This document shows positions 9,203 to 21,605 of a stretch of DNA of 25,520 nucleotides, in pieces (the stretch's first letter is position 1; each line of letters starts with the position of its first letter). Under the pieces are notes generated by a model. The model searched no databases. It saw only the letters and a program-made list of their open reading frames with translations, and was not told where the DNA came from. Made by a program: the position numbers and the translations under genes. Source of the DNA: Paraglomus occultum (Eukaryota; Glomeromycota; Glomeromycetes; Paraglomerales; Paraglomeraceae); the NCBI GenBank assembly GCA_910592205.1, contig CAJVPJ010000422.1, positions 1-25,520 of the forward strand. The letters run 5' to 3'.

Positions 9203-10320
9203 TGATTGTGATAATGACTATCAAGTTCTATTGTAAGTTCTTCACTAAATCGAAAGGAAATAGTGAAAGGGGTGATTTGAATACGAATAGACTAAATAAG
9301 AAAGGAATAGTACACAGGAGAGCGAAGTTCAGTAAACGAAGACACTATTCTGACGCGATTCCTGAATTGGGAGTGGAACGAAAGTAAGTTATACGTTGTT
9401 GGAACGCTTTAGTGAGTATTTCAAGTAATATAAGTGACTTTGTTACTTACAAGCACGAGTATTGGTGGCGATGATTTGGTGTTTATCGAAAAGGATAAAA
9501 TGTATAGTACGAGACGTATTATATGTTTGACTTTGTATTTTCGAGGCGAGTTGGTTCGTGTTTTAGTGATTTTTTTTGACTGTTCACGGACTAAGCGAGC
9601 GGTCAGTCCAACCTTTTCTTTGGAAAAATTGTGTATATCTATAATATATAATGTGCGTATATTGCACAGACATATATATATGGACAAGTGGGTGTTGGAG
9701 AAAGAAGGAAAAGGCGGAGCAAAGAAAGAACTCAAGATTAGTAACAGGGTGTTTTATATTAACGTTTCGTTTGTATTTATATGCAATTACGCTTACTTTA
9801 AGCAGTAAAAAAAGTGAATAATCCTGTGATATTTAAGAAAGAATATTCATCAATAAATTCGGGGATACATGATCCGATATGATGTAAGTTGGATTGGGTG
9901 TGTTGCATGAGGATACGAGAGAGGGGATATATAGGGAAGGTGATGTGAAGATGTAACAGATGGGACGATTATTGGGAAGGGGGTGGATGGTAGGGTGTTG
10001 ATAGAATGGGCAACGATAAGAGTCATGTGGAGATACATATATTAGGGGAAGATGATAGGTGGTGATTTATATGATACATAATATATGAATAAATAGAATT
10101 AGATATTAGGGAATGCTTTAGGCCATATACTATCGTTGCAACAATAGATTAATATAACATATAATGGTTAGAAGACTCACCGTTGAAATGCGCGCTACGG
10201 CTAAGACCGTTTTTTTAGTGACTTTCTGTTCGATATCGTCGAGAACAAGGTGTGGTAGCGGAAGAGGGGAAGGCGGCCCTTTTGTAAGAAATCGGGTTCA
10301 GACAATTTCCACAGGTTGCC
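9203..10320 (-). promoter_or_regulatory. Pyrimidine-rich leader/promoter region of the zinc-finger gene
   Basis: Read on the gene's strand, this kilobase is strongly C/T biased, especially 9640-9740 and 9860-10070, which is common in fungal leaders and core promoters. A TATATAT (9933-9927) followed by CCCCTCTCTCG is a candidate core promoter. Alternatively, a leader exon could end at a good donor (GTGAGT from 10180) and join an acceptor TTACAATAG ending at 9228, which would make a 953-base 5' UTR intron. No conserved protein is encoded on either strand; the open frames here look like composition artefacts. Confidence 0.35.
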
Positions 10321-10353
10321 AACAAATAACTCATTTGTAGCCTGTGGTGTTGT
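10302..10353. repeat. Imperfect hairpin
   Basis: CCACAGG (10309-10315) pairs with CCTGTGG (10341-10347), and inside it CAAAT (10323-10327) pairs with ATTTG (10333-10337), leaving asymmetric internal loops. The outer ACAA/TTGT also pair. There is no U-run, so an intrinsic terminator role is not suggested. Confidence 0.5.
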
Positions 10354-10422
10354 AATTATCTAATTATATTATGAGTAAATTGGCAGTTATAAATAACCAA
10401 ACACTTTAAAGCAAAGTATTGT

Positions 10423-10468
10423 ACATAAAACGGTATATTCAGTATACCTATATTATACTGTTTTATGT
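10423..10468. repeat. 15-base inverted repeat
   Basis: ACATAAAACGGTATA (10423-10437) is the reverse complement of 10454-10468 apart from one position, with a 16-base AT-rich loop that is itself partly self-complementary. It directly precedes the tetranucleotide microsatellite. Confidence 0.6.
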
Positions 10469-10470
10469 GT

Positions 10471-10502
10471 ATAAATAAATAAATAAATAATAAATAAATA
10501 AA
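10471..10502. repeat. (ATAA)n microsatellite
   Basis: About eight ATAA units with one unit shortened to ATA. It is followed from 10520 to 10600 by loosely repeated TTATTATTG-like trinucleotides. Confidence 0.9.
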
Positions 10503-13295
10503 CATGTATATAATCATTTATGTTATTATTATCGTTATTATTATGTTGCTAGATATATCACTGCTATTAATATTACTTATTATTGTTATTATTGCTGTGA
10601 TTGTTGTCTAATCGAGTGTTGTTCCTAATTGTTTGTGTTAAGTTGTTCATTTTTCATCATCATTACAGCATTGCCCTCCCAATGATTGATGATGACGATT
10701 GATTGACCAGAACAGTTCCCTTACCAGCAAATCTTCACGCAGGACATCAGAGTACACATTGCACCACTTCCTTCAGCTGAAGTGACAACAGCCTCTTTCC
10801 CCATGTCTTGTGTGAGAACAACCCACTGTTTGCTTATCGATAGATTTAAGAAAAAGATTGGGTTCGTTATAGCCACTAGTATTTATGACTTAAACTATCG
10901 AGTAAAAAACGTTTTCCGTTGTTGTGTACGACGGGCTGCCATGTAATGTAATCGACACAACTCAGTTTATATTATGTTATGACTTCATAATGTAACATCG
11001 ACTTTCCTTATCATTCGCTGAACCGGAATGGTGATGTTATACATTGATCGGGCATGCAATTAATACTGTAACTATGGGAATAGAGTTGATGAGAATTTGA
11101 TAACTGAGGCAACATGTAAGGATAAATAAGGAACGAATACGTAATATATACTAGAATGAATAATATATGATATAATGTACGACGTATAGTGCGACATATA
11201 TATATAATTGTGTATGTCGGAGTACTTTATGCGACATGTAAACACTTAAAGAATGTGCATGATATATATGTATATATTAAATAGTATAAATAATCTACTG
11301 TATATTTGTTTTATATTACGCAAAAAATTTTCCATATCATTTGTGATTATCACGTAGTGTAGTTCTTGGCTGCATATGTCTATATCACCTCTTATTAGGT
11401 GACATCTCTAATCAAACAATCAATTAAACACATGATATTTCCATAATTAAATCGCAATTCATCAAAACACTCTCTCACATACACTGTCAATCTCTCACGT
11501 TTCTTCACGCTTACTGTTCTGCGTTCATACTCTGTCCATATTTTCCATCCAACCTCTCAAACCTACAATCTTATCCGCCAACCGGTGCAAGCTAAACCAT
11601 GTCCTCTATAAACACCCTTGGTAATCAACTTTAATTAACTTGTACAACTGACTTTGAACACTATCCCAAAACGCGATCTTTTGACGCAGCCGGTAGACTG
11701 GTCGACAAACTGATTGAGCACTTGTCAAACGAACTTAAATGTAAGCAATGTAACTATATATATACATATGCTAACAATATTTCAACAACGCTAGCATCTG
11801 ATGTTCGAATGATAACAATTACCCCATCTCATCAGTTGACAATTTATTAGTAATATTATAAAAATAAAGAATTCCCATTAGGCTCACGTTCGAGCTTCGT
11901 GGGAACTTCCTTATTATGTTATGTTTTTCTGAGGTGTGTCAGGTAAGACTCAATTTTCAGTGTTATCCTATTATTTGCCTGTTTGTGCACCTTCCCATTT
12001 CACATCCAGGAGACTGGACTTTCTCGGTTGAAGATTTTCCGTATATCCCCATATATCACCCCCATTCCGTTATGTGATATGGCCTGTACGACATGCAAGC
12101 TTCGACAAACGAAACATTGAAGTCATCATGCCGTATTTGGTAACAGTTTACATGTTATGATGTGATTTACTACATAAACAGGTGACTGAATTACCCATGA
12201 AAACCGTTGGTGCCCCAGTTTGACCGGGTCCCTGCCCGTTAGCTACTACAACTGCTATTGGACAGCAATATCCGATAAAGATTGATGACGTAATAATGAT
12301 AACAGTAACCGATGGAGACACCATAAATGCTCATCATATAGATAATATTATTTACTGATAGGGCGGTAAGTTTCGGACTAACCGAAATGAAGGGGATTTC
12401 CGAGCATCGACATTAATTTTGAATTTACGGATGGTGAAGGAACATCTGACTGATTTTCAGCATTGGTAGAATCCAAATGAAGTTATAGTGAAAATGAACA
12501 AATAAATGGAAAATCGTAGCAGAAGGGACGGAGAGAACGGAAATGGATGAAACACTTTATTAATATTCTAAATGAATACAATACATAGAATATAATGCCA
12601 ATGTATGTGGCATAATTTAAACCAATACAGTTTATATGATAATGTTACATGTTAATGTGTTACACTTTCCAGATAAAGTCATGTGAAACATCAAACTGCC
12701 AATCACTATGTAATTCGTCTGGTCACAGTCTTGTGCTGACCAATGGGACTGCCAAAAATCCCTACACATTTATTATAATACGCAAATAAATATATGGTAT
12801 TACCATATAATATACCGATGTAATATTGTTATTATTTTTATTATTAATATCATAATCAATGTAACGCAGTGGCTAAAACATGATATACAGATTGAGCTTT
12901 AACTTAAGCATGTTGTTAGTTTGGTGACATCCCTTTACTGTCGCAACCGATCATTTGCTCCACAATCCAAATTGTTGAATAGCTTACACAACAAACCCAT
13001 CGATCTCTTGCATCAAATTCGTCAACTTCCCGTATATTCGATTAATACTTCGTTTCACCAGGACCCCCACAGAATTCTGTCCGAGCATCGGCCAAGGTAA
13101 ACAAGGGAAGCATTCTACTCCCTTTAGGCATCATCTTATGCCAATGGTGCAACCATGATTAAAAGATTATACTGTATATTAATATAGTAATAAATGATGC
13201 TTGATATTCAGTTACCGGTACAGCATTTTTGAGCTCGGAACTTGCCCCATATATTCTCAATATAATATGATTGGTGACATGCCAATCTCTCATAA
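10503..13295. other. Gene-poor AT-rich DNA
   Basis: No supported gene. A slightly GC-richer segment (10660-10830) has an open plus-strand frame with FPYQQIFTQDIRVHIAPLP that I do not recognise and that lacks a credible start. Short hairpins occur at 12371-12387 (TTTCGG, five-base loop, CCGAAA) and 12791-12809. No tRNA or rRNA signature was seen by eye. Confidence 0.5.
12791..12809. repeat. Near-perfect palindrome
   Basis: TATATGGTA and its exact reverse complement TACCATATA flank a single central T. It could be a binding site for a dimeric protein or an AT-rich chance palindrome. Confidence 0.5.
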
Positions 13296-13559
13296 TTGGT
13301 GACCACATCCCCGAATGGTCGGAAGGGGAGTTTCACTACCAATCACTGGCTATCAATCGAACATATGATATCTAGATATCAATGTACTAGCGTAAGTTCA
13401 GTTGTTACTATAATCGCCGTATATATACAAGTGCACCGCATTGGGCACCAGGGACATGTCAACTTGGCCTCACAGTTACTCAAACCACAATTACAATCTA
13501 ACATATTCGGTATAATAAACCATTGTAAAATTTATTTGTCACATGAAGAATGTGGATAA
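13296..13559 (+). pseudogene. Unassigned 87-codon frame, possible integrase zinc-binding scrap
   Basis: One uninterrupted frame. Around residue 46 it reads VHRIGHQGHVNLASQLL, loosely like the HxxxGHxG...L start of the H2C2 zinc-binding domain of LTR-retrotransposon integrases. The downstream Cys pair of that domain and any flanking integrase or reverse-transcriptase sequence are not visible. No long terminal repeats were found around it. It may equally be a chance frame. Confidence 0.18.
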
Positions 13560-16505
13560 TTAGTTCGCAAAATCACGTGTATATGATTGCGCACTATAAA
13601 ACTATGTATGCAAAAAGCAAAAATCAATAACTATTTTGCAAAACTGTTGTCGACTTGTTAAGCTGACTGTGCATAACAGATCTGCAAATTTCACTATAAA
13701 TGTAAGACAACGCTAATGGCGTCGCTTTCTGCATGCATAGATTCTCTTTTTCAAGCAATGGTTTCTTTATACAATCCCGTAAATGCTACAATTCCAAATT
13801 TTGATTTTTATAACAAACAATCATTCGTTACTGAGACTATAACAATGAAAGTACACAAATTTATGAGTGATTAGATGCGGGTACCATTTTTAGATTAATG
13901 GGTAGGCGACATTAATGTATCGTGGCGGTCATGAGGCTCTACTCGTATAACATATTACATACCATGATTACATGCAACATTTCCAATATTTGTCTTGATC
14001 TTTTTGTTCGTCAGATTGGTTTTTTGAGACTTGTGGTCGAATTGGAAGGGATCGTTATTATACTTGGCAAACGCGCGTGTTATTATTATCATTGCATTTT
14101 GATAGTGCAGAAGAACAAAATACGAAATATGGTTAGAAAAGTGTCCAATATAATTTTTGGTTTTTTTTATGGTGGTTTGGCGAATTGGTTGGGAGCTGAA
14201 ATTCATGGTTTGTAATACACTATAGCAGGGAAATTTTCTCGTTCTTGTCTCGAAGTAGGACCGTTTGTACTTATGACTGCTATTGTAAATTATCTATGAC
14301 CTCGAGCTCACAGAAAGGCGCGCACACTATATATAGTTTACACGTCAAGGCGAACATTTGCAGAATCTGGCGAGAAAGGAGTAAAGTAAGATATCACTAT
14401 CACGATTTGTTTATATCTGCACTGTCTTAATAACCTAGAGTCCCTATTTGGCCAGAGCATCATTATTTTAATTTTCTACCATAACTCATTGTTAGCTCAG
14501 TGTTCAAAATACAATACTGAAGTGAATATGCGAGTCTGAATTTTCTGTTAAATACGTAATTAGATCGTGCAGCAGGACACTGGCCGGAAGTTTTTTGAAA
14601 CACAAACACGTCTTCCAGGTAAAAACGTGATACGTTCGGTTTATCATTAATTAGACTAGAGTGACACTAACAGTATAGTATCAAAGCCATAATTTGAACT
14701 TGATAAAATGCTTATTTGTAGTTCTCGACTAATTATATTCGCCAATTCACATTTCAAATAATCTAAAACGAGACGTATTGTCAAGGTGGAGATTTTGAAC
14801 CAACAACGCGCGTATCGTTTGCTAATCGAGTTGCTATCGATTGCTTCAAGAATTTTATGGAGATTTGGCACATTCAGTAGTTTTAATACAGTGGATCGCT
14901 TCAACAGTCCCTGGTCAGATATTTGTAAACTTTGCGGTATTAAAGCTTGTAACAAAAAATGAGGTACACTCTGATTTGATGGTTTTAAGGAAAGAATTTT
15001 ACATCACGTCACCAAATTAGGACCAAAACATATCTCTGCATGCTAGGCTATGATCACGCCAAAAGTCTCAAAATTTATAGCATTTTCTTTTTTCACACTA
15101 CTGAAGTGCATATTAGATCATTCGCTGACGATTCAAGGAATAAACGGGTATCTTATGCTAAATGTTATTCCGAGTAGACGAAATTTGTGTTCTCTGTATT
15201 ACGGCGTCTGTTTTAGGAACATTCTAAATCAATTTTGCAAACTGCTCAAAGTCATAGAACAACTGACTTTAAAATACAGTGTCCTTGTCTGAGCAATTCA
15301 AGCTGAAATTGTGATTTAAACGCGAGTGGGTCCCAAAAACCTGCTAAACGAATCGGAGACAAACTAATGTTGAAGCTTTTTTAAAACAATTACCAGACAT
15401 TTGCATAAAACAAAAGCAAAAAGTTTTTGCCATGTGCCCAGCTCAAAAACTTATCCTAAGAATCGAGCTTTGCAAAATGGAATGTTAGTATATAAGGTAA
15501 TTTGTAGTGTTGAAAGATAATGTCACAGCTATGTTAGAGAATTACTGGTGTTAGTCCAAGATCCAAAGATTCAACTAAACTAATTGATAGAAAATATGTC
15601 ACAGAGAATAAAATGTGCCTAACATATTAACTTGTAAACAGTGGTTAGCATATAAATGTTAAAATATGAAACGCAATTATTATGTGCAACAGCTTAATCA
15701 GGATGTGAAGACTTTGCCTATGTATTGTAAACTTTTAAAGTTGCAACACTGATTGTATTAAACCGAGACGTTAACCTGCGAATGTTATTGAAGTTAGGAA
15801 TACATCAACTGTTCACATTAATACACAAACATTCTTATAGTAAGAACTAGCATTTAGTCTCGAGTTGGTTCAACCATACACGTACATCGAACAAGTTATT
15901 CGACTGTTTAGCGCCCTCGGTGTGGACAGCATTCACACCTTCACAGTTATTAAATTAATTCTTACTGCTTAGTAAATTATATTTATTTGTATTCGTCACG
16001 GTAAACTTAAAACCATTAAACATTAGTATACAGATCATACAATCTATAGATTTTACTATTTGTACTTATTTGCGAGAAAATTTTAGTAAAATATTTCGAT
16101 ATGACATTGAAGAAAAACGTTTGGAATAAAATCATATAATAATTGTTTAAGTTTTTGAACATAATAGTTGAGAATTAGCTCGGAAGCATTTACAGTTTGA
16201 GATCCAAGTTGCATAAAGTAATACGAAATTGGAAAAATTTTACATTTTCTAATCAGAATTCCTTTTTACTAAACCGGCTAATATTTGTTATTATTGCTTG
16301 TTTCTGCAAAGCCAGATAATTTCATCATATTGAGGGATACCGAGGGATGTTAGAAGAGGTTGAGAATTAATTTATATAATCTTATTATTATGCTTGTTTA
16401 TAAAAGCACAGAAACTACCACACAAAATTTTTCAAACTTAAAACAACAAGTATTAAATTTGAGACGTAATTCTTATGTCTTGACAATGCATTGGCAAAGA
16501 GCAAA

Positions 16506-16540
16506 TACATGACCTGGACAAAGGCATCGGACAATAACTT
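16506..16540. repeat. Solo Tc1-like terminal sequence
   Basis: TACATGACCTGGACAAAGGC followed by ATCGGACAATAACTT matches the left end of the element at 5700 (TACACTACCTGGACAA) and continues into a CGGACA block like the one at 6871. No transposase sequence follows and no inverted partner was found. Confidence 0.45.
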
Positions 16541-17697
16541 TATCATATACTCAAATTATACTGTATATATTAAAATTTTAATATGTTACGCTCTGTGTAT
16601 TGACAAACGCGACTAGTTTTATGAGCTTTTTTGAGGGAGTAAAAGGTCAAACAAAGTTGGTCGGTAAATTTGAATCTCTGATTTAAATTTTCCGAACTAG
16701 TTGAAGCTGAACATAGTCATATTCCTGGTCTTTAGTAAAGTAATACTACAAAACAGCATTACAAAACTCTTGGAAAAAAAAGTCTTTGAATTCTAATCAT
16801 TAACAAATAATAAAGCGAATCGTTAAGCATCATGAGTCGATTGACTGAACAAATTTAACGAAAAAAAAAAACGAATTTAAACGCTTGTGCGAAACAATTA
16901 GAAGGCATTTGCATAACCTTAAATAAGAAATGGCTGTTGGAAGTGAAAATTTAGTTGGGCAGACGTATTGGAAACCGATCCACTTTGGTAACGAAAAAGT
17001 AGATAGATTAAACAGTGCCAAAGAACAAGAGTAGCAGAGCATCCACTAGTATAAATCTCGCCGAGAACCGGACAATAATCAGAACTAATAGCTAATTAAA
17101 TGTGGTCTTAGCATTAATTATAATTAATGAAGTTAGAATGTTCGTCTTATGAAATACTGTATAATTGTTTATTTAAAATTTTATTATTAAACCTTGAGTC
17201 TCAATGAACGGATTCCAACAAGAAGCCATTATGTCTAGTTGTTTGCGGTATCTTATTTGTTAAATTCCCACACGACAGTAATGTCTGCAATTTTCTCTCG
17301 TCATTCGCGAAAGAATATGATTATTTCGTAACATGACATGAGTGACTAAAATGTGAACCCATGGCACCTCAATACTAATTCAGCTGACATATCTCAGTTG
17401 AAAACCATAACATAAGCATATTGCTATATATAGCTATAGTTTCCCAAAGTTCGCTGCGCGTATACATTACACAGTTGAATGATTATTAGAATAGGACACT
17501 TTTTAAGAAGAATATTGGCATTATTTGTAGATTTTCAACATGCACGACAGATATAAATTGTGACAGGTTTTGTTCATTTTAAAATTAATTCAGTATAAAG
17601 CATACTGTACACTGGTACAGATGCCATGCTAGATATTTAAAACGACACATCTTATTTAAATGTCTACGAAGTTTGTCTTATACATTTTCGAATAAAC

Positions 17698-17750
17698 AAA
17701 ATGTAATTTTCGATGGGGTTAGAATTACATTTTCTCGCAAAAATTTGCGA
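17698..17750. repeat. Two adjacent perfect hairpins
   Basis: AAAATGTAATT (17698-17708) is perfectly inverted at 17723-17733, and directly after it TCGCAAA (17735-17741) is inverted at 17744-17750 with a two-base loop. The pair could be the core of a small foldback element. Confidence 0.6.
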
Positions 17751-18631
17751 TAAGATGTCTAGCAAAAAAATTTTTTGATCATATTTCTGGCAAAGTTTCT
17801 CTGCGTCCATTGCTTAGTATTAAGATATACAGATGCTTTAGTATTATTATAATATAGTCACAAAGAGAAGTACAACGAAAAAAAAGTTTGCAAATTACAA
17901 TCAAGCTTCCAAGACATACTCAATGCATTTGGAATGTAGATAATGACAAATCAAACGGAATCGTATAAAGCTATAAGTGCTAATTAGTTATTATTTATAT
18001 AATATTAATTTGTGGTTTAAAAAAACGAGCAAGAGTTGCTACTGAGTTTGGATAAGTTGTAATGAGATTGTTGAAGTCGATAATTATATTTTTCAGTAAA
18101 ACATTTCCCGGAATAAATATAAGTAAAAACTTATTACGCGTTGTTTTTTGGGTTTCACGATCTGAGATAATCATCATTCACACATTCTTCCCATTTGCTG
18201 GGATCTAGCTTATAATTAATTGTCTTGATTATTACGTAGTTAAAATAGCCATAAATTTTATTTAGACGTATATGTGTTGCGAAAACTTAATAATGAAAAG
18301 GGAGTATTGTAGCAAAACACGTATGTTTGAATCTATTTTTCCTAATTTAAATTTTGTAAAAATGAGCATCTTTGACCAAATGATTATTGGAAACCAAACT
18401 TTATCTAGGGTTAATGATTGTAACACGCGTTATATCTAATACTTTCATTTTAATAATGAATTGTCGTTTATTTACACTCCATTGTACTATTTGATCTGCA
18501 TGTTGTATATGTGAAAAATTAGATGATAGTCGATAGTTTAAGTAACATGTGGAGGTAATAATAAGCACGATATAATATACGTTGTACTTCTAGTCTGTGC
18601 AATGTGATTGTTAACTGTTAATGTTTTTTGA

Positions 18632-20501
18632 TCACTGAAGATTGTAATCCGGTACTGTTTCATTGCGGAAAAAGTCACAAGCATGAGGATTTTTGTAGCA
18701 CCATTTAGGTTGCAATGGTGCCGCACCGACCCCACGCGCCACGAGTCGCTCTCTATATTCATTGATGCGCTGAGCCATCTCACGATAGCGTTTACGACCT
18801 GACATGTCTTTATTCCCTGACCATAAAAGTTCGGCCAGAGCTGCTGTCCGGGGCCAAACTTTGGAGTCTAGGACAACGCTATCCGACTGCTCTGACCACA
18901 AGGCAGCTTCTGCTCCAAGAACGTGTTTTTTCTCAATGTCAGTGAGTGTGTAATCGATGTCATAATCATAAATCCGTTGCCATGTTTTATACGGAGCACA
19001 CCATGAACCACCGGTTCCACCCCAATTGAAGTCACCTACAGAGGTAGAGGTAAATTAAATCACTCATCTGTTAAACAATACAACTGTTTTTGAACTTACC
19101 AATAGCAGCGCCATTATTCAAGTTCTGATTGTATCGCGGATCATTGCTAATCCATCCACCAAACCCACAATCTAAGTATAAGAAGTCTGCCGAAGAAACA
19201 ATCACATCATATCCTGCCGCAGTGATTTTCTTTGTATTATTGACACCTTCATTCCAAGACTGAAGAATAACATCCTTGGGAACGTCTTTGGCAGGGAAAT
19301 CAGGAGAAAGAAATACATCTTCCCACATCACTATGCGTTTATTGGTAGCTTTAATCATTGGATAGACTCTATCCAGAAAATATTGAGCCAAATCCGGATA
19401 TGTAGCATTGGGGTTCTCTTTGAACCATTCGCTTACATATTTCGAATAATTGTAACAGTTTTGATTGAGCTCGTCAAATCCCGCATGGAAAAACTTTTCT
19501 GTAAATATTGATGTTACCTCTGATATGATGTTATTGACGACTTTATAAGTCTTCTGGTTGATTATATCTAATTGACCGGGTGTCGGCTCAACTGCAGTGT
19601 GGTATGGCCACTCATCATTAGACCACCATGAATCGCCGCAGGATACGATGTCTGGGTCAATTTGGCGATATCCAGCGCGTGCATGTCCTGGCATATCAAA
19701 TTCGGGAAGAATACGTACGCCTCTCAATCTCCCATAGTCAATGACTTGCTGAACATCGGATTGAGAGTATATTTCATTGTTAGAATACGCGTCTCCTGTC
19801 ATTTGCGGATAACTTTTAAGCTGCAACGGCCAAGATTGAGAATCAACTATATGCCAATGGAATACATTCATTTTACTCCATGCGAGTGCGTCAATCGTTT
19901 TCAACAAATCACTAACTGGATAGAAATTCCTAGCGGTGTCGAGAAGAAGGCCGCGATGTGGATAGAGAGGAGCATCCTCTATGTGAACAGTCTTCTCAAT
20001 GATTAGGCCACCATTTCCATCACTAATAACAATTTGATTTAGAGTCTGGAGAGCATGCAATGCTCCCCAAACGGTCTTAGACGTAATGGTACCAATTCTA
20101 TCTGAAAATATATCTAACGTATACGATTCGTCTACTCCATGCTGTAGATGAACTGAAAAGTCTTTAACATCTATGCTTATGGCAGTCAGTAATCGAATAT
20201 TATCGTCATCTGTTCGTTTTGTAAGATTTATTGGAAAAGGCGGATAGTTGGGCGACTCGCTTTGAACGATCACACGAGGTTTCCATTGTTCACTCCAAAT
20301 GAGGTTTAATGTTCTCTCAACTGCTGCTTCAAGTATTGGATTTGGTTGTCTAAAAAATGTGAAACTTCGATGCAAGTATATTGGACCTACATACCCCCAT
20401 TGAATGGAACGAGGTTTAGGTAGTGGATTGACACTGACCGCCTCAGCAAGCAGGCATCGAGTAATGATCAAGACAACGATACAATATAGTAGATTGATCA
20501 T
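18632..20501 (-). CDS. Secreted beta-N-acetylhexosaminidase, GH20 (EC 3.2.1.52)
   Basis: Two exons, 20501-19100 and 19035-18632, with a 64-base intron (19099-19036; GTAAGT...CTGTAG) splitting a Gly codon. The product is 601 residues, the usual length. It removes terminal N-acetylhexosamine from chitin oligomers and glycoproteins, and should act outside the cell or in the wall. Residues 1-20 ([20 protein letters not shown]) are a signal peptide; the N-terminal GH20b-like domain spans about 30-175 and the TIM barrel about 180-575. Visible motifs: [14 protein letters not shown] (182-195), [11 protein letters not shown] (from 215), EFDMPGHA (267-274), the catalytic pair Asp343-Glu344 in [11 protein letters not shown] (393) and, in exon 2, [10 protein letters not shown] and [14 protein letters not shown]. 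Position 342 is Phe where GGDE is usual. I chose the ATG at 20501 because a TATA box lies just upstream and the signal peptide starts there; in-frame ATGs at 20528 and 20570 lie too close to, or upstream of, that box. Confidence 0.95.
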
Positions 20502-20544
20502 AGTGTACAGAGGGTATAATCGTTGCATGCATAGTGAGGGCTCG

Positions 20545-20552
20545 CTTTTATA
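20545..20552 (-). promoter_or_regulatory. TATA box of the hexosaminidase gene
   Basis: TATAAAAG on the minus strand, followed by CGAGC, ends 43 bases before the chosen ATG at 20501. With initiation about 30 bases downstream the 5' leader would be very short. This supports the start at 20501 over the longer frame beginning at 20570. Confidence 0.6.
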
Positions 20553-21416
20553 GATTTGGAAATGTAACATTGGATATACAGTATATTAATATCTCGCATA
20601 TAAATTTTACTCAACCAATCAATCGATAATGCCGATGGCTTAGTTCGGCGCATAAAAGAGTTGGAGCTATAATTAAACATAGAGTGCTAATTATGTACAT
20701 GTTTTCTATTCGCTAATAAAAAAGAATCGACTATTAAGATTAGTAACGGCGGATCGTGAAATTGCAGGCTAGCCATGATTATTTTATATAACGCACATCT
20801 ACTATATGTATAATCATCTACCTAATTCACAAGTTATATATATGCCGATATTCTGGTGGGGAAACAATGGTCCATGAAAAACGAGAGGCTGAGCCGACGA
20901 AGCTATGTTCGTAGCTAAGCCCCTACCATTAATCCTAACGCCTCATTCAACCTATCCTGAAAAGATAAAATTAAAATCTATTTAGCTGTACAAACAAGCA
21001 CTTTCCGAGCTAAAATTTGTTCACTTACATAGCATTTAGTGGAACAGATATCTCTGCAAAGAAACAAAGCTTTTGACAAATCACATATGCGTGTAAAAAG
21101 TATAGATACCAGTGATTAGTCGTGATAATAAATCGTTACGTACTAAAGGATTATTCGACAAGGAGTTCAGGAGTAGTAGAAACATGTAACAAATGTTGCA
21201 TCTGGATAACGATATTGAGAATTAGCTTCCATTCGTGTGTGAGTTTATGAACTCATGTCTACTCACGCTCTTGCTGATTAATTGTAACATGTTTGGTCTC
21301 GATTTAAATTCATATGTGCACGTTCGCCTGCATGCAATCAAAGAAAACCAAAACGATAGTAGTAGCAAGAGATGTAAACACATATTCATAGTTCTCATTG
21401 ATACCTGGTTCTAGTA

Positions 21417-21448
21417 CAGTATATTATTCTCGAGTCAACAATATACTG
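21417..21448. repeat. 9-base perfect inverted repeat
   Basis: CAGTATATT (21417-21425) and AATATACTG (21440-21448) flank a 14-base spacer containing CTCGAG. Confidence 0.6.
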
Positions 21449-21605
21449 AAATCGATCGCTATGCGATATATGCGAAAATTAGGTATTGTACTTCGAAGTC
21501 CATAAAAAACCTTATTTTTCAATGTTGAACAAGATTACCAATCCCAATGAACTCATGCTAGAGTAGAATGCAACATGAATAATTGATTAATTGAATTGCT
21601 TGCAT

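Larger units (their letters stand above)
13560..18631. other. Gene-poor AT-rich DNA
   Basis: About 5 kb without a supported gene. The longest frames (a 99-codon minus-strand frame at 14955-14656, others below 100 codons) show no known motif and are not flanked by convincing splice partners. The stretch holds a Tc1-terminus-like sequence (16506-16540), a short hairpin GGTGTG/CACACC (15919-15939), a 12-base A-run near 16860, and paired hairpins at 17698-17750. The last 100 bases are the 3' flank of the hexosaminidase gene. Confidence 0.5.

Noticed and set aside
9421-9808. Open frames of 104 (minus) and 124 (plus) codons upstream of the zinc-finger gene
   Set aside because: Both follow from the strand-biased leader composition, overlap each other, and show no domain.
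11380-11410. Possible CRISPR-like or regularly spaced repeats in AT-rich DNA
   Set aside because: Short AT motifs recur here, but with irregular spacing and no identical repeat units; expected from composition.
14656-14955. 99-codon minus-strand frame
   Set aside because: Leucine- and isoleucine-rich, with no motif I recognise, no promoter and no splice partner; not enough to call a gene.
15050-15292. 80-codon plus-strand frame in the desert
   Set aside because: Hydrophobic AT-rich composition expected by chance; no homologous motif seen.
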